64,000 nt of DNA from assembly GCF_001766675.1 (NCBI RefSeq), contig NZ_MJLT01000068.1, positions 97,306 to 161,305 on the forward strand, given 5' to 3'. Shown in pieces: positions 31,076 to 39,347 of this stretch. How positions within the stretch are numbered: position 1 is the stretch's first letter; each line of letters opens with the position of its first letter. Origin of the DNA: Arthrobacter sp. SW1. Lineage in GTDB: Bacteria > Actinomycetota > Actinomycetes > Actinomycetales > Micrococcaceae. The position numbers and the translations under genes were made by a program. Below the pieces are notes generated by a model. It saw only the letters and a program-made list of their open reading frames with translations, did no database searches and was not told where the DNA came from.

Positions 31076-32634
31076 GCCGGTCCACGAAGAAGATGACGAC
31101 GGCGGCCCGGACCCGTTGGGCGGCCGTGACGGGCGTTGCCGCGGTGGGCGCCGGCGTGGCGCTGGGCGAGCTGCTCGCCGCTGTTGTGAGCCCCGGTGTT
31201 TCCCCTGTCACCGCCTTGGGCGGCGCGGTGATCGATGCCGTGCCGCCCGTGGTCAAGGACCTCGCCGTGGCCTGGTTCGGCACGGCGGACAAGGTGGTGC
31301 TGATCGCCTGCATCGGCCTGGTGACGCTGGCGCTCGCCGCCGTCGCCGGCATCCTCGAAGACCGCAGGACCGGTACAGGGGTGGCCCTCGCCGCGCTGGC
31401 CGGAGCGGCGGGATTGACGGCGGTGCTGACGCGGGCGCAGGCCGGTCAACTGGCCGTCCTGGCGCCCGTGGCGGCAACTTTGCTGGCCATCGTGCTGCTG
31501 CGGTTCCTCATCCGGCGTCTGGCGGCATGGCGTCCCGTGAGCGGGGCGGCCACGGAAGCGGTGCCGCTTGCCCGCCGCAGCTTCCTCACCGCCGTCGGCA
31601 TCACCGCCGCAGGCGCGGCGCTCGCCGGAACCGCGACGGCGGTCATCCGCCGTGCAGGGAGCCTCGCCGATTCCGCCCGCAAGGCCTTCGCCCTGCCGAG
31701 CCCGGCGACGCCGGCCCAGGCCATCCCGCCGGGCGCCGCCGTCGACCTTCCCGGGGTCTCACCGCTGGTCACCCCGAACCCGGACTTCTACCGGATCGAT
31801 ACCGCGCTGATCGTGCCGACCATCAGCCCGCAGGACTGGACTCTCAAAGTCACCGGCCTGGTGGAACGGGAAATCCAGCTCAGCTTCGATGAACTGCTCG
31901 CCAAGCCCATGACGGCCCGGCACATCACCATCGCCTGCGTCTCCAATGAGGTGGGCGGCGACCTCATCGGCAACGCCCTGTGGCTCGGCTGGCCCGTCCG
32001 GGAGCTCCTGGCGATGGCCCGGCCCAAGGAGGGCGCGGACATGGTGCTCTCGGTCAGCAGCGACGGCTGGACGGCAGGCACTCCGCTGGAAGCCCTCACG
32101 GATGACCGGGACGCGCTGCTCGCCGTCGGAATGAACGGCGAAGCGCTGCCGCTGGAACACGGCTTCCCCGTGCGGATGATCGTCCCGGGACTGTACGGCT
32201 ACGTCTCCGCCACCAAGTGGCTCACCGAACTGAAGGTCACCCGCTTCGCCGACGACGCCGGCTATTGGACTCCCCGGGGCTGGAGCGCCCTAGGCCCGAT
32301 CAAGACCCAGTCCCGCATCGACGTTCCGCGCGGCGGTGCGCGCGTTGCGGCAGGAACAGTACAGTTTGGCGGGGTGGCCTGGGCCCAGCACCGGGGCATC
32401 ACCAAGGTGGAATTGCGCGTGGACCAGGGGCCGTGGCAGGAAGCGGTCCTCGCCCCGGGCATTTCGACGGACACCTGGGTCCAGTGGCGGCTCGGCCTCG
32501 ACCTCACGCCGGGGGAGCACGAGGTGCAGGTCCGCGCCACGGATGCGGCCGGCACTCCGCAGATCGCCGAGCGCACCCCGGTGGCTCCGGACGGTGCCAC
32601 CGGCTATCACACGGTGACAGTCACAGCCGGCTGA
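31072..32634 (+). CDS. Membrane-anchored sulfite oxidase-family molybdopterin oxidoreductase
   Basis: A 520-residue protein. Residues about 18-150 contain four hydrophobic segments; then a twin-arginine motif ARRSFLTAVG (Arg168-Arg169) with a hydrophobic stretch as in Tat signals lies in the middle of the chain. The catalytic domain follows, with the molybdenum ligand Cys289 in ITIACVSNEVGGDLIG and GWPVRELL, and a C-terminal dimerisation domain. Substrate unknown; bacterial relatives act on sulfite, sulfoxides or other oxyanions. ATG overlaps the kinase stop (ATGA), tying it to the two-component system. Confidence 0.9.
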   Translation: MSRSTKKMTTAARTRWAAVTGVAAVGAGVALGELLAAVVSPGVSPVTALGGAVIDAVPPVVKDLAVAWFGTADKVVLIACIGLVTLALAAVAGILEDRRTGTGVALAALAGAAGLTAVLTRAQAGQLAVLAPVAATLLAIVLLRFLIRRLAAWRPVSGAATEAVPLARRSFLTAVGITAAGAALAGTATAVIRRAGSLADSARKAFALPSPATPAQAIPPGAAVDLPGVSPLVTPNPDFYRIDTALIVPTISPQDWTLKVTGLVEREIQLSFDELLAKPMTARHITIACVSNEVGGDLIGNALWLGWPVRELLAMARPKEGADMVLSVSSDGWTAGTPLEALTDDRDALLAVGMNGEALPLEHGFPVRMIVPGLYGYVSATKWLTELKVTRFADDAGYWTPRGWSALGPIKTQSRIDVPRGGARVAAGTVQFGGVAWAQHRGITKVELRVDQGPWQEAVLAPGISTDTWVQWRLGLDLTPGEHEVQVRATDAAGTPQIAERTPVAPDGATGYHTVTVTAG

Positions 32635-32702
32635 CGGCGCGGCCATGCAGCCGCGATCCCGTAGGCTGGCTGCACCATCCAGAACAACCCCGGAGGTATG
32701 CC

Positions 32703-33938
32703 GTGCCCGAGTCCGCCGTGTCCGGGTCTGCTGAACGCAGATCCGTCGCCGAACACGCCGAGGCCGTCCGCAGTATGCTCGCCGGCCTGCCCGCCGCGAA
32801 GGGCAGCGAAAGGCTTCCGCTCATGGCCGCGCTCGGCCGGGCACTCGCCGTCGACGTCGTGGCCCCCGGGCACCTGCCGCCGTTCGCGAACTCCCAGATG
32901 GATGGCTATGCCGTGCGTTCCGCGGACCTTCCCGACGGCGGCGCGCGACTGCGCGTCGCCGCCCCGATCCCGGCGGGGATCGCTCCGCCCGAACTGCTCC
33001 CCGGGACCGCTGCCCCGATCATGACAGGCGCCATGATGCCAAGGGGCGCGGACGCCGTCGTGCCCATTGAACGGGCGGTACCGGACCGCTTCCCGGAACC
33101 CGGCGCGGACGCCGTCGTGGAGCTGCCCGCGACGCCGGCCGGCAGCTATGTGCGTCCCGCCGGCAGCGACATCGCCGCCGGTGCCCTGGCGTTCGCCGCC
33201 GGAACCACTCTCGGCCCCGGGCAGCTGGGCCTGTTGGCCGCGCTCGGGATCACCGAGGTGGACGTCCGCCGCCCGCTGCAGGTGCTCCTGGTGACCACAG
33301 GCGACGAGGTGGTGGAACCCGGCACCGAGCTGCCGCCGGGCAAGATCCACGACGCCAATGGCACGCTCCTGGAAGCGGCCATGCTCCAGGCCGGGCTGCT
33401 CGTCACCCGCAGCGCCATTTCCTCCGATGACCCGGCTGTGCTCCGCGGCCTCCTGCGCGGGCGCAGCGCTGGCACGGAGCTGATCGTGACCACGGGGGGC
33501 GTCAGCAAAGGCGCCTACGAGGTGGTGCGGCAGGCCATGGCGGAGGAGCCGGTGCAGTTCCTGTCCGTGGCCATGCAGCCGGGCGGGCCGCAGGGGATCG
33601 GGACCTTCGACGGCGTGCCCTTCCTCGGCTTCCCGGGCAACCCCGTGAGCTGCCTGGTGTCTTTCGAAATGTTCCTCCGCCCCGCATTGTCCGCCGTCCT
33701 CGGGACCCCCGCGCCCCGGCCCGCACCGCGCGCCAGGCTCACCGAAAGCCTCAGCTCGCCCGCGGGCAAGCACCAGGTGCGGCGGGCGAGCCTGCTCCCG
33801 GACGGCCGTGTGCGCCTGGAAGGCGGCCCCGGCTCCCACCTCGTCCACGCGCTCGCCAGCGCCAACGCCCTGGTCCACGTCCCGGCGGACGTCACGGAAC
33901 TCGAGGCCGGTGCCGAAGTGGAAGTATGGATGCTGTGA
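32703..33938 (+). CDS. moeA: Molybdopterin molybdenumtransferase MoeA
   Basis: A 411-residue MoeA/gephyrin-type enzyme that inserts molybdate into adenylylated molybdopterin. It has PPFANSQMDGYAVR, IMTGAMMPRGADAVV, the MPT-binding domain LLVTTGDEVVEPGTEL with IVTTGGVSKGAYE, and FLGFPGNPVSCLVSFE. The GTG at 32703 has GGAGG six bases upstream. First gene of the moeA-moaC-mog-moaE operon. Confidence 0.95.
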   Translation: MPESAVSGSAERRSVAEHAEAVRSMLAGLPAAKGSERLPLMAALGRALAVDVVAPGHLPPFANSQMDGYAVRSADLPDGGARLRVAAPIPAGIAPPELLPGTAAPIMTGAMMPRGADAVVPIERAVPDRFPEPGADAVVELPATPAGSYVRPAGSDIAAGALAFAAGTTLGPGQLGLLAALGITEVDVRRPLQVLLVTTGDEVVEPGTELPPGKIHDANGTLLEAAMLQAGLLVTRSAISSDDPAVLRGLLRGRSAGTELIVTTGGVSKGAYEVVRQAMAEEPVQFLSVAMQPGGPQGIGTFDGVPFLGFPGNPVSCLVSFEMFLRPALSAVLGTPAPRPAPRARLTESLSSPAGKHQVRRASLLPDGRVRLEGGPGSHLVHALASANALVHVPADVTELEAGAEVEVWML

Positions 33939-34456
33939 GTGAATTCCCGAACACCCCGGATACCGCCGGCGGCCTGACCCATCTGCGCTCCGACGGAACG
34001 GCCCAGATGGTGGACGTCTCCGGCAAGGCCGTCACCACCCGCGAAGCCACCGCTACGGCGACGGTCCGCAGCACCCCCGAGGTCCTGACGCTGCTGGGTG
34101 CCGGCGAACTGCCCAAGGGCGATGCCCTCGCCGTGGCCCGCGTCGCCGGGATCATGGCCGCGAAGAAGACCCCCGAGCTCATCCCGCTGTGCCACCCGCT
34201 GCCGATTTCCAAGGTCACCGTCGACTTCGAACTCGGCAAGGACTCCGTGGAGATCCAGGCGACCGTCAAGACCCGCGGCGTCACCGGCGTCGAAATGGAA
34301 GCTTTGACCGCAGCGTCTGTGGCCGCGCTCAGCGTGTACGACATGATCAAGGCCGTGGACAAGCACGCCGTCATCAGCGGCATCCAAGTGCTTGCGAAGA
34401 GTGGCGGCAAGAGCGGCGACTGGACGCTCAACGGCGGGCAGGGCGGCCAGGCATGA
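33926..34456 (+). CDS. moaC: Cyclic pyranopterin monophosphate synthase MoaC
   Basis: A 176-residue MoaC that works with MoaA to make cyclic pyranopterin. It has LTHLRSDGTAQMVDVSGK, the conserved AGIMAAKKTPELIPLCHPLP segment with active-site Lys/His, and TGVEMEALTAASVAALSVYD. It starts 13 bases inside moeA; a GTG at 33935 that overlaps the moeA stop is an equally good start. Confidence 0.96.
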   Translation: MDAVSEFPNTPDTAGGLTHLRSDGTAQMVDVSGKAVTTREATATATVRSTPEVLTLLGAGELPKGDALAVARVAGIMAAKKTPELIPLCHPLPISKVTVDFELGKDSVEIQATVKTRGVTGVEMEALTAASVAALSVYDMIKAVDKHAVISGIQVLAKSGGKSGDWTLNGGQGGQA

Positions 34457-34953
34457 GCGGCTGCGAGCCCGGGCACGGACCGCGGAAGGCCGGCGTCGTC
34501 ATCGCCTCCACCCGCGCCGCGGCGGGCATCTACCAGGACGAGACCGGCCCCGTGATCGAAGATTGGCTGCGCGAGCACGGCTTCGACACCTTCCCCGCGA
34601 TGGTGGTACCCGACGGCGAGCCCGTGGGCGCGGCGATCCGCGCACTCCTGAGCCAGGAACCCGCCGTCGTGATCACCAGCGGCGGCACCGGACTCAGCCC
34701 GGACGACCGGACCCCGGAGGTCACGCTGCCCCTGCTGGACCGCGAGATCCCGGGCATCATGGAAGGCATGCGGCGGGCCGGTACCGCCAAGACGCCGCTG
34801 GCCATGCTCAGCCGCGGCCACGCCGGAACCGCGGGCCGGACGTTCATCGTGAACCTGCCGGGTTCGCCCAAGGGGGTCATGGACGGATTGGCCGTCCTGG
34901 ACCCCGTCATCGCCCACATCTGCGATCAATTGGAAGGAAGCCATGGTCACTGA
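34453..34953 (+). CDS. Molybdopterin adenylyltransferase-like protein (MogA/MoaB family)
   Basis: A 166-residue protein with GVVIASTRAAAGIYQDETGP, VVITSGGTGLSPDDRTPE and LPGSPKGVMDGL, the MPT-binding signatures of MogA/MoaB, which adenylylates molybdopterin before MoeA acts. The start overlaps moaC (ATGA) and the end overlaps moaE by 11 bases, so the operon is tightly coupled. Confidence 0.92.
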   Translation: MSGCEPGHGPRKAGVVIASTRAAAGIYQDETGPVIEDWLREHGFDTFPAMVVPDGEPVGAAIRALLSQEPAVVITSGGTGLSPDDRTPEVTLPLLDREIPGIMEGMRRAGTAKTPLAMLSRGHAGTAGRTFIVNLPGSPKGVMDGLAVLDPVIAHICDQLEGSHGH

Positions 34954-35410
34954 CAGCTTCGAAGTGGTCCACGCCGTGCTCAGTGCCGAGCCGATCTCCG
35001 TGGACCAGGCCATCGCCGCCGTCGAGTCGGACACGGCAGGCGCCGTGGTCAGTTTCTCCGGCGTCGTGCGCAACCACGACGGCGGCAAGGCCGTCGACCG
35101 GCTCAGCTACAGCGCGCACCCCACGGCGCACCAGGTGCTGGCCGACGTCGTCGCCACCCTCGTTGCCGAGCACTCTGCCGCCGGAAAGCAGGGCGAAGCC
35201 GAGCAACCCGTGCGGATCTGGGCCGCGCACCGCATCGGTCCCCTGGAGATCGGCGATCCGGCTCTCGTCTGCGCCGTGTCCGCAGCGCATCGCGGCCAGG
35301 CCTTCGCCGTCTGCTCCGAACTGGTGGACCGGATCAAGGAGCAGGTCCCCATCTGGAAGGAACAGTTCTTCAGCGACGGCACCGTGGAATGGGTCGGGGC
35401 CGGGGAGTAA
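34943..35410 (+). CDS. moaE: Molybdopterin synthase catalytic subunit MoaE
   Basis: A 155-residue MoaE, partner of MoaD. Family segments: GAVVSFSGVVRNHDGGKAVDRLSYSAHP-type start (beginning GAVVSFSGVVRNHDGG), IWAAHRIGPLEIGDPAL, and the catalytic-lysine region VPIWKEQFFSDG. MoaD is encoded about 7 kb away on the other strand, so the two halves of the synthase are not co-transcribed. Confidence 0.95.
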   Translation: MVTDSFEVVHAVLSAEPISVDQAIAAVESDTAGAVVSFSGVVRNHDGGKAVDRLSYSAHPTAHQVLADVVATLVAEHSAAGKQGEAEQPVRIWAAHRIGPLEIGDPALVCAVSAAHRGQAFAVCSELVDRIKEQVPIWKEQFFSDGTVEWVGAGE

Positions 35411-35439
35411 CCGGTTCAAGGCAGCGCGCTGCCCGACGG

Positions 35440-35445
35440 TAGGGT
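35440..35445 (+). promoter_or_regulatory. -10 element of dapB (leaderless)
   Basis: TAGGGT ends seven bases before the dapB ATG at 35453. Confidence 0.6.
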
Positions 35446-35452
35446 TAACGCC

Positions 35453-36211
35453 ATGACCGAACAACTTGCCGTCGCCGTGCTGGGCGCCTCCGGGCGCATG
35501 GGAACCGAAGCCGTGAAGGCCGTCGAAGCCGCGCCGGACATGAAGCTCGTGGCCGCGCTCGGCCGCAACGATTCCCTGGATGCCCTGATCGACGCCGGCG
35601 CGAAGTACATCGTGGACCTCACCGTCCCGGACAGCACCGAAGCGAACGTCCGTTTCGCCGTCGAACACGGCATGCACGCCGTCGTCGGCACCACCGGCTG
35701 GGATGCTGCCCGCCTTGGCGCGCTGCGCGCCCTGCTGGCGGAGCACCCGGAATCCGGCGTGCTGATCGCTCCGAACTTCGCCCTCGGTTCGGTCCTTGCC
35801 TCGGCCTTCGCCGCCAAGGCGTCCAAGTACTTCGAATCGGTCGAAATCATCGAACTGCACCACCCGAACAAGGTGGACGCGCCCTCCGGCACGGCCGTGC
35901 GCACCGCCCAGCTGATTGCCGCCGCGCGCGAAGAAGCGGGCGTGCCGGCCAGCCCCGACGCCACCGAAACCTCGCTGGACGGCGCCCGCGGCTGCGCGGT
36001 GGACGGCGTGCGCGTGCACAGCGTCCGCCTGCGCGGCCTGGTGGCCCACCAGGAAGTCCTCCTGGGCGGGCCGGGGGAGCAGCTGACCATCCGCCACGAT
36101 TCCTACGATCGCGCTTCTTTCATGCCCGGCGTGCTGCTGGGCCTGCGCCAGGTCGCTGCGCATCCGGGCCTCACGGTGGGCCTGGACGGCTACCTGGACC
36201 TGGGCCTCTAG
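35453..36211 (+). CDS. dapB: 4-hydroxy-tetrahydrodipicolinate reductase
   Basis: A 252-residue enzyme of lysine and diaminopimelate synthesis. The nucleotide-binding loop is VLGASGRMG, and the substrate motif IELHHPNKVDAPSGTA contains the catalytic His/Lys pair. VRLRGLVAHQEVLLGG and DRASFMPGVLLGL complete the family pattern. It appears leaderless. The following small membrane gene starts four bases after its stop. Confidence 0.96.
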   Translation: MTEQLAVAVLGASGRMGTEAVKAVEAAPDMKLVAALGRNDSLDALIDAGAKYIVDLTVPDSTEANVRFAVEHGMHAVVGTTGWDAARLGALRALLAEHPESGVLIAPNFALGSVLASAFAAKASKYFESVEIIELHHPNKVDAPSGTAVRTAQLIAAAREEAGVPASPDATETSLDGARGCAVDGVRVHSVRLRGLVAHQEVLLGGPGEQLTIRHDSYDRASFMPGVLLGLRQVAAHPGLTVGLDGYLDLGL

Positions 36212-36214
36212 GCC

Positions 36215-36682
36215 GTGGATACTTTGTGGTCCGCGGTGAAGAAGAACCGCACCAAGATCTGGGTCGGTGCCATCACCCTGCTGCTGGTGCTGTACCTGGT
36301 GGTGTCCTTCCAGCGCTCCCTGCTGCTGCTCGGCGACCCCAACCTCACGGCGAAGGCCATCGGCGCGGCGTACCTGGTGCTTCCGGTGGTCGGCGCCTGG
36401 GCGCTCATCCGTGAGCTTATGTTCGGTGCCCGGACGGAGCAGATGGCGAAGATCCTGGAGGCCGAAGGCGGCCTGCCGGAGGACACACTGCCCCGTACTC
36501 CGGGCGGCAGGATCGTGCGCGCCGCTGCGGACGCCGAGTTCGAAAAGTACCGCGTGGAAACCGAAGCGGCGCCGGAGGACTGGCGTTCCTGGTTCCGCCT
36601 CGCCTGCGCGTACGACGCCGCCGGGGACCGCAAGCGTGCCCGTGCCTCCATGCGCGACGCCGTCAGGCTCTTCCGCGCCTGA
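36215..36682 (+). CDS. Small membrane protein with C-terminal helical repeat
   Basis: A 155-residue protein with two membrane segments (about 14-32 and 45-67) and a cytoplasmic C-terminal part (EDWRSWFRLACAYDAAGDRKRARASM) that looks like one TPR-type helix pair. It is the conserved gene often found after dapB in Micrococcaceae. GTG start at 36215. Its end overlaps the convergent membrane protein gene by 20 bases. Function unknown. Confidence 0.8.
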   Translation: MDTLWSAVKKNRTKIWVGAITLLLVLYLVVSFQRSLLLLGDPNLTAKAIGAAYLVLPVVGAWALIRELMFGARTEQMAKILEAEGGLPEDTLPRTPGGRIVRAAADAEFEKYRVETEAAPEDWRSWFRLACAYDAAGDRKRARASMRDAVRLFRA

Positions 36683-37904
36683 TCTTTCCGCTCCTTAGCC
36701 GCCCGAGCGCTGTGGCCCGGTGGGCGATCCACTCCAACGGGCCACGCCATCGGCACGCCGCGAAGAGCATTCCCACGCCGACCGCGCAGAGCGCCTGGAT
36801 CAGGTACATTCCTTCCGGCGTCAGCCCGGCCGGCAGTTCCTTGCCGTGGAATCCGGACACCACCCAGACGTGCAGCGTGTACAGCGTCAGCGTCATCGCT
36901 CCGGCGCCGCTGAGCGGCAGCAGCCAGGCCGCCTTTCCGGAGCGGCCCACACCGCCCAGCAGCAGGCAGAGCCCGACGACGGCGGCTGCCGTCCCTGCGG
37001 TATGCGCCAGGTCCAGCGTGGTCCCCGAATGGGGTGCGGCTGCGGCGAGCCACCATAGGGTGCCGCTCTGTTCGATCCCCGCCAGGCTCACCCGGAGGTG
37101 GCTTTCCAGCGGGAAACCGGGAGAGTCCAGGCTGGCTTCCAAAGCAGCCAGGCCGCCCCAGTCAAAAATGGCCGCATTGCCCAGGAGCCTGGCCGCAACA
37201 GCCATGGCCGCGCCGCCGGCCAGGAGCATGAGGCGGACCGCCGTCCGGGCGAGGTCCAGGCGTCCGATGGCCAGCCCGAGCAGAAGGTAGCTCAACCATT
37301 GCAGGGCGGGGTAGTAGCCGGTAAGCAGGAGGTCCGCCAACAGCGGGCCGGGCATACCCAGGTCCTCGAAGCCTGGATTGTGGCCGAGCCGGAGCGGTGG
37401 CTCCTCAGCGAGGAAGAACGGCCGCAGCAGGAAGGCGACGCCCGGCGAAAACAGCATCCAGCCTCCCGCCCAGGCGGCCAGGGCGGGGGCCCGGAGCCCG
37501 AGGAACGGCAGCGTGCAGAGGAAGAGGAGCGCGTACTGCACCAGGATGACGGCGATATCCACCTCCAGTCCGCCGAGCAGCAGCCCGACGACGGCAACCA
37601 CCACGGCCCGCAGGGCCACCCCGCGCCGCGCAGCCCACAGCTCCCCGCCCTGCGGCGGATGCTGCCGGCCGCTGCTGAGTGCCAGGCCAACGCCCGCCAG
37701 GACCGCGAACAGCGCCGCCGAGCGCCCGGAAAATACGAGCCCCACCCATGTGGGGGAGCGGTCCGGGCCGAAGATCGGCATCAGGTGTGTCGCCATCATG
37801 CCGAGCAGGGCAACGCCCCGTGCCGCGTCGATGCCGGCCAGCCGGGTGCTTGCCTTGCGGGCGGACGGAACGCGGCGCCGCAAGGGACTCGCAGGCACTT
37901 CCAT
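36663..37904 (-). CDS. Acyltransferase-like multi-pass membrane protein (DUF418/DUF1624 type)
   Basis: A 413-residue protein with about ten hydrophobic segments. The N-terminus carries RLAGIDAARGVALLGMMATHLMP, the D-x-x-R-G-x-A-x-x-G-M pattern of heparan-glucosaminide acetyltransferase-like and DUF418 proteins, and TLTLYTLHVWV near the C-terminus fits the group. Substrate unknown. ATG at 37904 is used; an in-frame TTG at 37943 is possible and would put the start next to the LexA-box-like site at 37953-37968, so this gene may also be SOS-responsive. Confidence 0.8.
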   Translation of the reverse strand: MEVPASPLRRRVPSARKASTRLAGIDAARGVALLGMMATHLMPIFGPDRSPTWVGLVFSGRSAALFAVLAGVGLALSSGRQHPPQGGELWAARRGVALRAVVVAVVGLLLGGLEVDIAVILVQYALLFLCTLPFLGLRAPALAAWAGGWMLFSPGVAFLLRPFFLAEEPPLRLGHNPGFEDLGMPGPLLADLLLTGYYPALQWLSYLLLGLAIGRLDLARTAVRLMLLAGGAAMAVAARLLGNAAIFDWGGLAALEASLDSPGFPLESHLRVSLAGIEQSGTLWWLAAAAPHSGTTLDLAHTAGTAAAVVGLCLLLGGVGRSGKAAWLLPLSGAGAMTLTLYTLHVWVVSGFHGKELPAGLTPEGMYLIQALCAVGVGMLFAACRWRGPLEWIAHRATALGRLRSGKIRRGRA

Positions 37905-37946
37905 GTGCCGATCGTCCCACAGGACGTTCCAGGGAGTCGCCAAACC

Positions 37947-37975
37947 TTGTCTTCGAATATATGTTCGAATAACAT
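37947..37975 (+). promoter_or_regulatory. Predicted SOS-controlled leaderless promoter of the DUF222-like gene
   Basis: TTGTCT (37947-37952) and TAACAT (37970-37975) are exactly 17 bases apart; the -10 ends six bases before the ATG at 37982. The LexA-box-like sequence fills the spacer. Confidence 0.7.
37953..37968. promoter_or_regulatory. LexA (SOS) box
   Basis: TCGAATATATGTTCGA differs at one position from the actinobacterial consensus TCGAAC-NNNN-GTTCGA and is very similar to the box upstream of recA in this window (TCGAATATCTGTTCGG). Confidence 0.8.
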
Positions 37976-37981
37976 TGCCGC

Positions 37982-38308
37982 ATGAACGATCCCCTGGAAG
38001 CGGCAGGCCCCATGAAATCGGTGGAACCGAAGGCGGCCGGTCCCATGAAGGCCATGAGCCCCGGCGTGGTCGATTTCCTGTTCCGGCAGTTGGTGGCGGG
38101 CGAACCTCCCGTGGACGTCCAGTGGCAGCGCGAGGGGATTGCGCTGGCTGAGCAGCCGCCGGGTCCGGAGTTGGCCAGGCGGCTTTCGGAAACGGACCTG
38201 GACTCCCTCACGCCCGCGGAACTCTTCGACTACATCCGGGCCGCCCAGCGCCTTGGCGCCTGGGCGGACAAACTGCGGGAGGCCGCCGTCGAACACTATT
38301 GCGCCTGA
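37982..38308 (+). CDS. Short DUF222-like protein under an SOS box
   Basis: A 108-residue protein. Its second half (LTPAELFDYIRAAQRLGAWA then DKLREAAVEHYCA) resembles the start of the DUF222 domain of actinobacterial HNH-endonuclease (13E12-type) proteins, but the frame stops there and no DUF222 remainder or HNH motif follows in the next 100 bases. It is either a truncated relic or a stand-alone small protein. There is no ribosome site; the predicted transcript is leaderless and controlled by the LexA box. Confidence 0.7.
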   Translation: MNDPLEAAGPMKSVEPKAAGPMKAMSPGVVDFLFRQLVAGEPPVDVQWQREGIALAEQPPGPELARRLSETDLDSLTPAELFDYIRAAQRLGAWADKLREAAVEHYCA

Positions 38309-38395
38309 AGGTCATTGATCCTGGACGGTCCGGCGGCCGGGCGATTTTGACGATGGACACATCCCGCCCATTCCCGTATCGCGCGGCGGACAAGG

Positions 38396-38401
38396 TAACG
38401 T
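38396..38401 (+). promoter_or_regulatory. -10 element of dapA (leaderless)
   Basis: TAACGT ends seven bases before the dapA ATG at 38409. Confidence 0.6.
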
Positions 38402-38408
38402 TTTTCGT

Positions 38409-39320
38409 ATGTCTGACTCGCGCGCAAATGTTCCCGCCCTCGGTACCCTGCTGACCGCCATGGTCACCCCCTTCACTAAGGATGGTGAAGTCGACTACAA
38501 GCAGGCGGCGGAACTTGCGAGCAAGCTCGTCGACGACGGCTGCGACGGCCTTGTCGTCACCGGAACCACCGGCGAAACTTCCACCCTCACCGACGAGGAA
38601 AACCTCGGCATGTTCCGCGCGGTCAAGGATGCCGTCGGAGACCGTGCCGCCATCATCGCCGGCACCGGCACCAATGACACCGCGCACTCGGTGCACCTTT
38701 CCCAGGAAGCCGCCAAGCTCGGCGTCGACGGCCTGCTGATCGTCACCCCGTACTACAACAAGCCCAGCCAGGCAGGCATCCAGGCCCACTTCGAAACCGT
38801 CGCTTCGGCCACCGACGTGCCGGTCATGCTTTATGACATCCCCGGCCGCTCCTCCGTGCCGATCGCCCCGGACACCATGATCCGGCTTGCAGCACACCCC
38901 AACATCGTGGCCGTCAAGGACGCCAAGGCCGACTTCGCCGCCGCGACCCGCGTCATGGCCCAGACGGACCTCACCTTCTACTCCGGCGACGACGGGCTGA
39001 CCCTCGAATGGATGGCCCTCGGCGCCGTCGGCCTGGTGGGCGTCACCACGCACGTCGCCACCCGCCGCTTCCGTGAACTGGTGGACGCCGTCAACGCCAA
39101 CGACCTCGGCACGGCCCGCAAGATCAACTTCGAACTGGAGCCCGTGGTCCGCGCCACCATGACCCGCGTCCAGGGTGCCGTCGCAGCCAAGCAGATTCTT
39201 AAATGGCAGGGAGTCCTGCCGAACTCGTATGTCCGTTTGCCCCTCGTGGAGCCGGACGCCAGCGAGATCACCATCATCCGCGAGGACTTGGCGGAAGCCG
39301 GAATGGACTTCACCGTCTAG
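38409..39320 (+). CDS. dapA: 4-hydroxy-tetrahydrodipicolinate synthase
   Basis: A 303-residue aldolase-fold enzyme that condenses pyruvate with aspartate semialdehyde. It has VTGTTGETSTLTDEE, the YYNKPSQAGIQAHF region with the proton-relay tyrosine, and the Schiff-base lysine in VAVKDAKAD (about residue 171). It precedes RNase J by 27 bases, a common actinobacterial pair. Confidence 0.96.
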   Translation: MSDSRANVPALGTLLTAMVTPFTKDGEVDYKQAAELASKLVDDGCDGLVVTGTTGETSTLTDEENLGMFRAVKDAVGDRAAIIAGTGTNDTAHSVHLSQEAAKLGVDGLLIVTPYYNKPSQAGIQAHFETVASATDVPVMLYDIPGRSSVPIAPDTMIRLAAHPNIVAVKDAKADFAAATRVMAQTDLTFYSGDDGLTLEWMALGAVGLVGVTTHVATRRFRELVDAVNANDLGTARKINFELEPVVRATMTRVQGAVAAKQILKWQGVLPNSYVRLPLVEPDASEITIIREDLAEAGMDFTV

Positions 39321-39347
39321 AAGGATTCCGCCGGAAAGTAGCTCACT

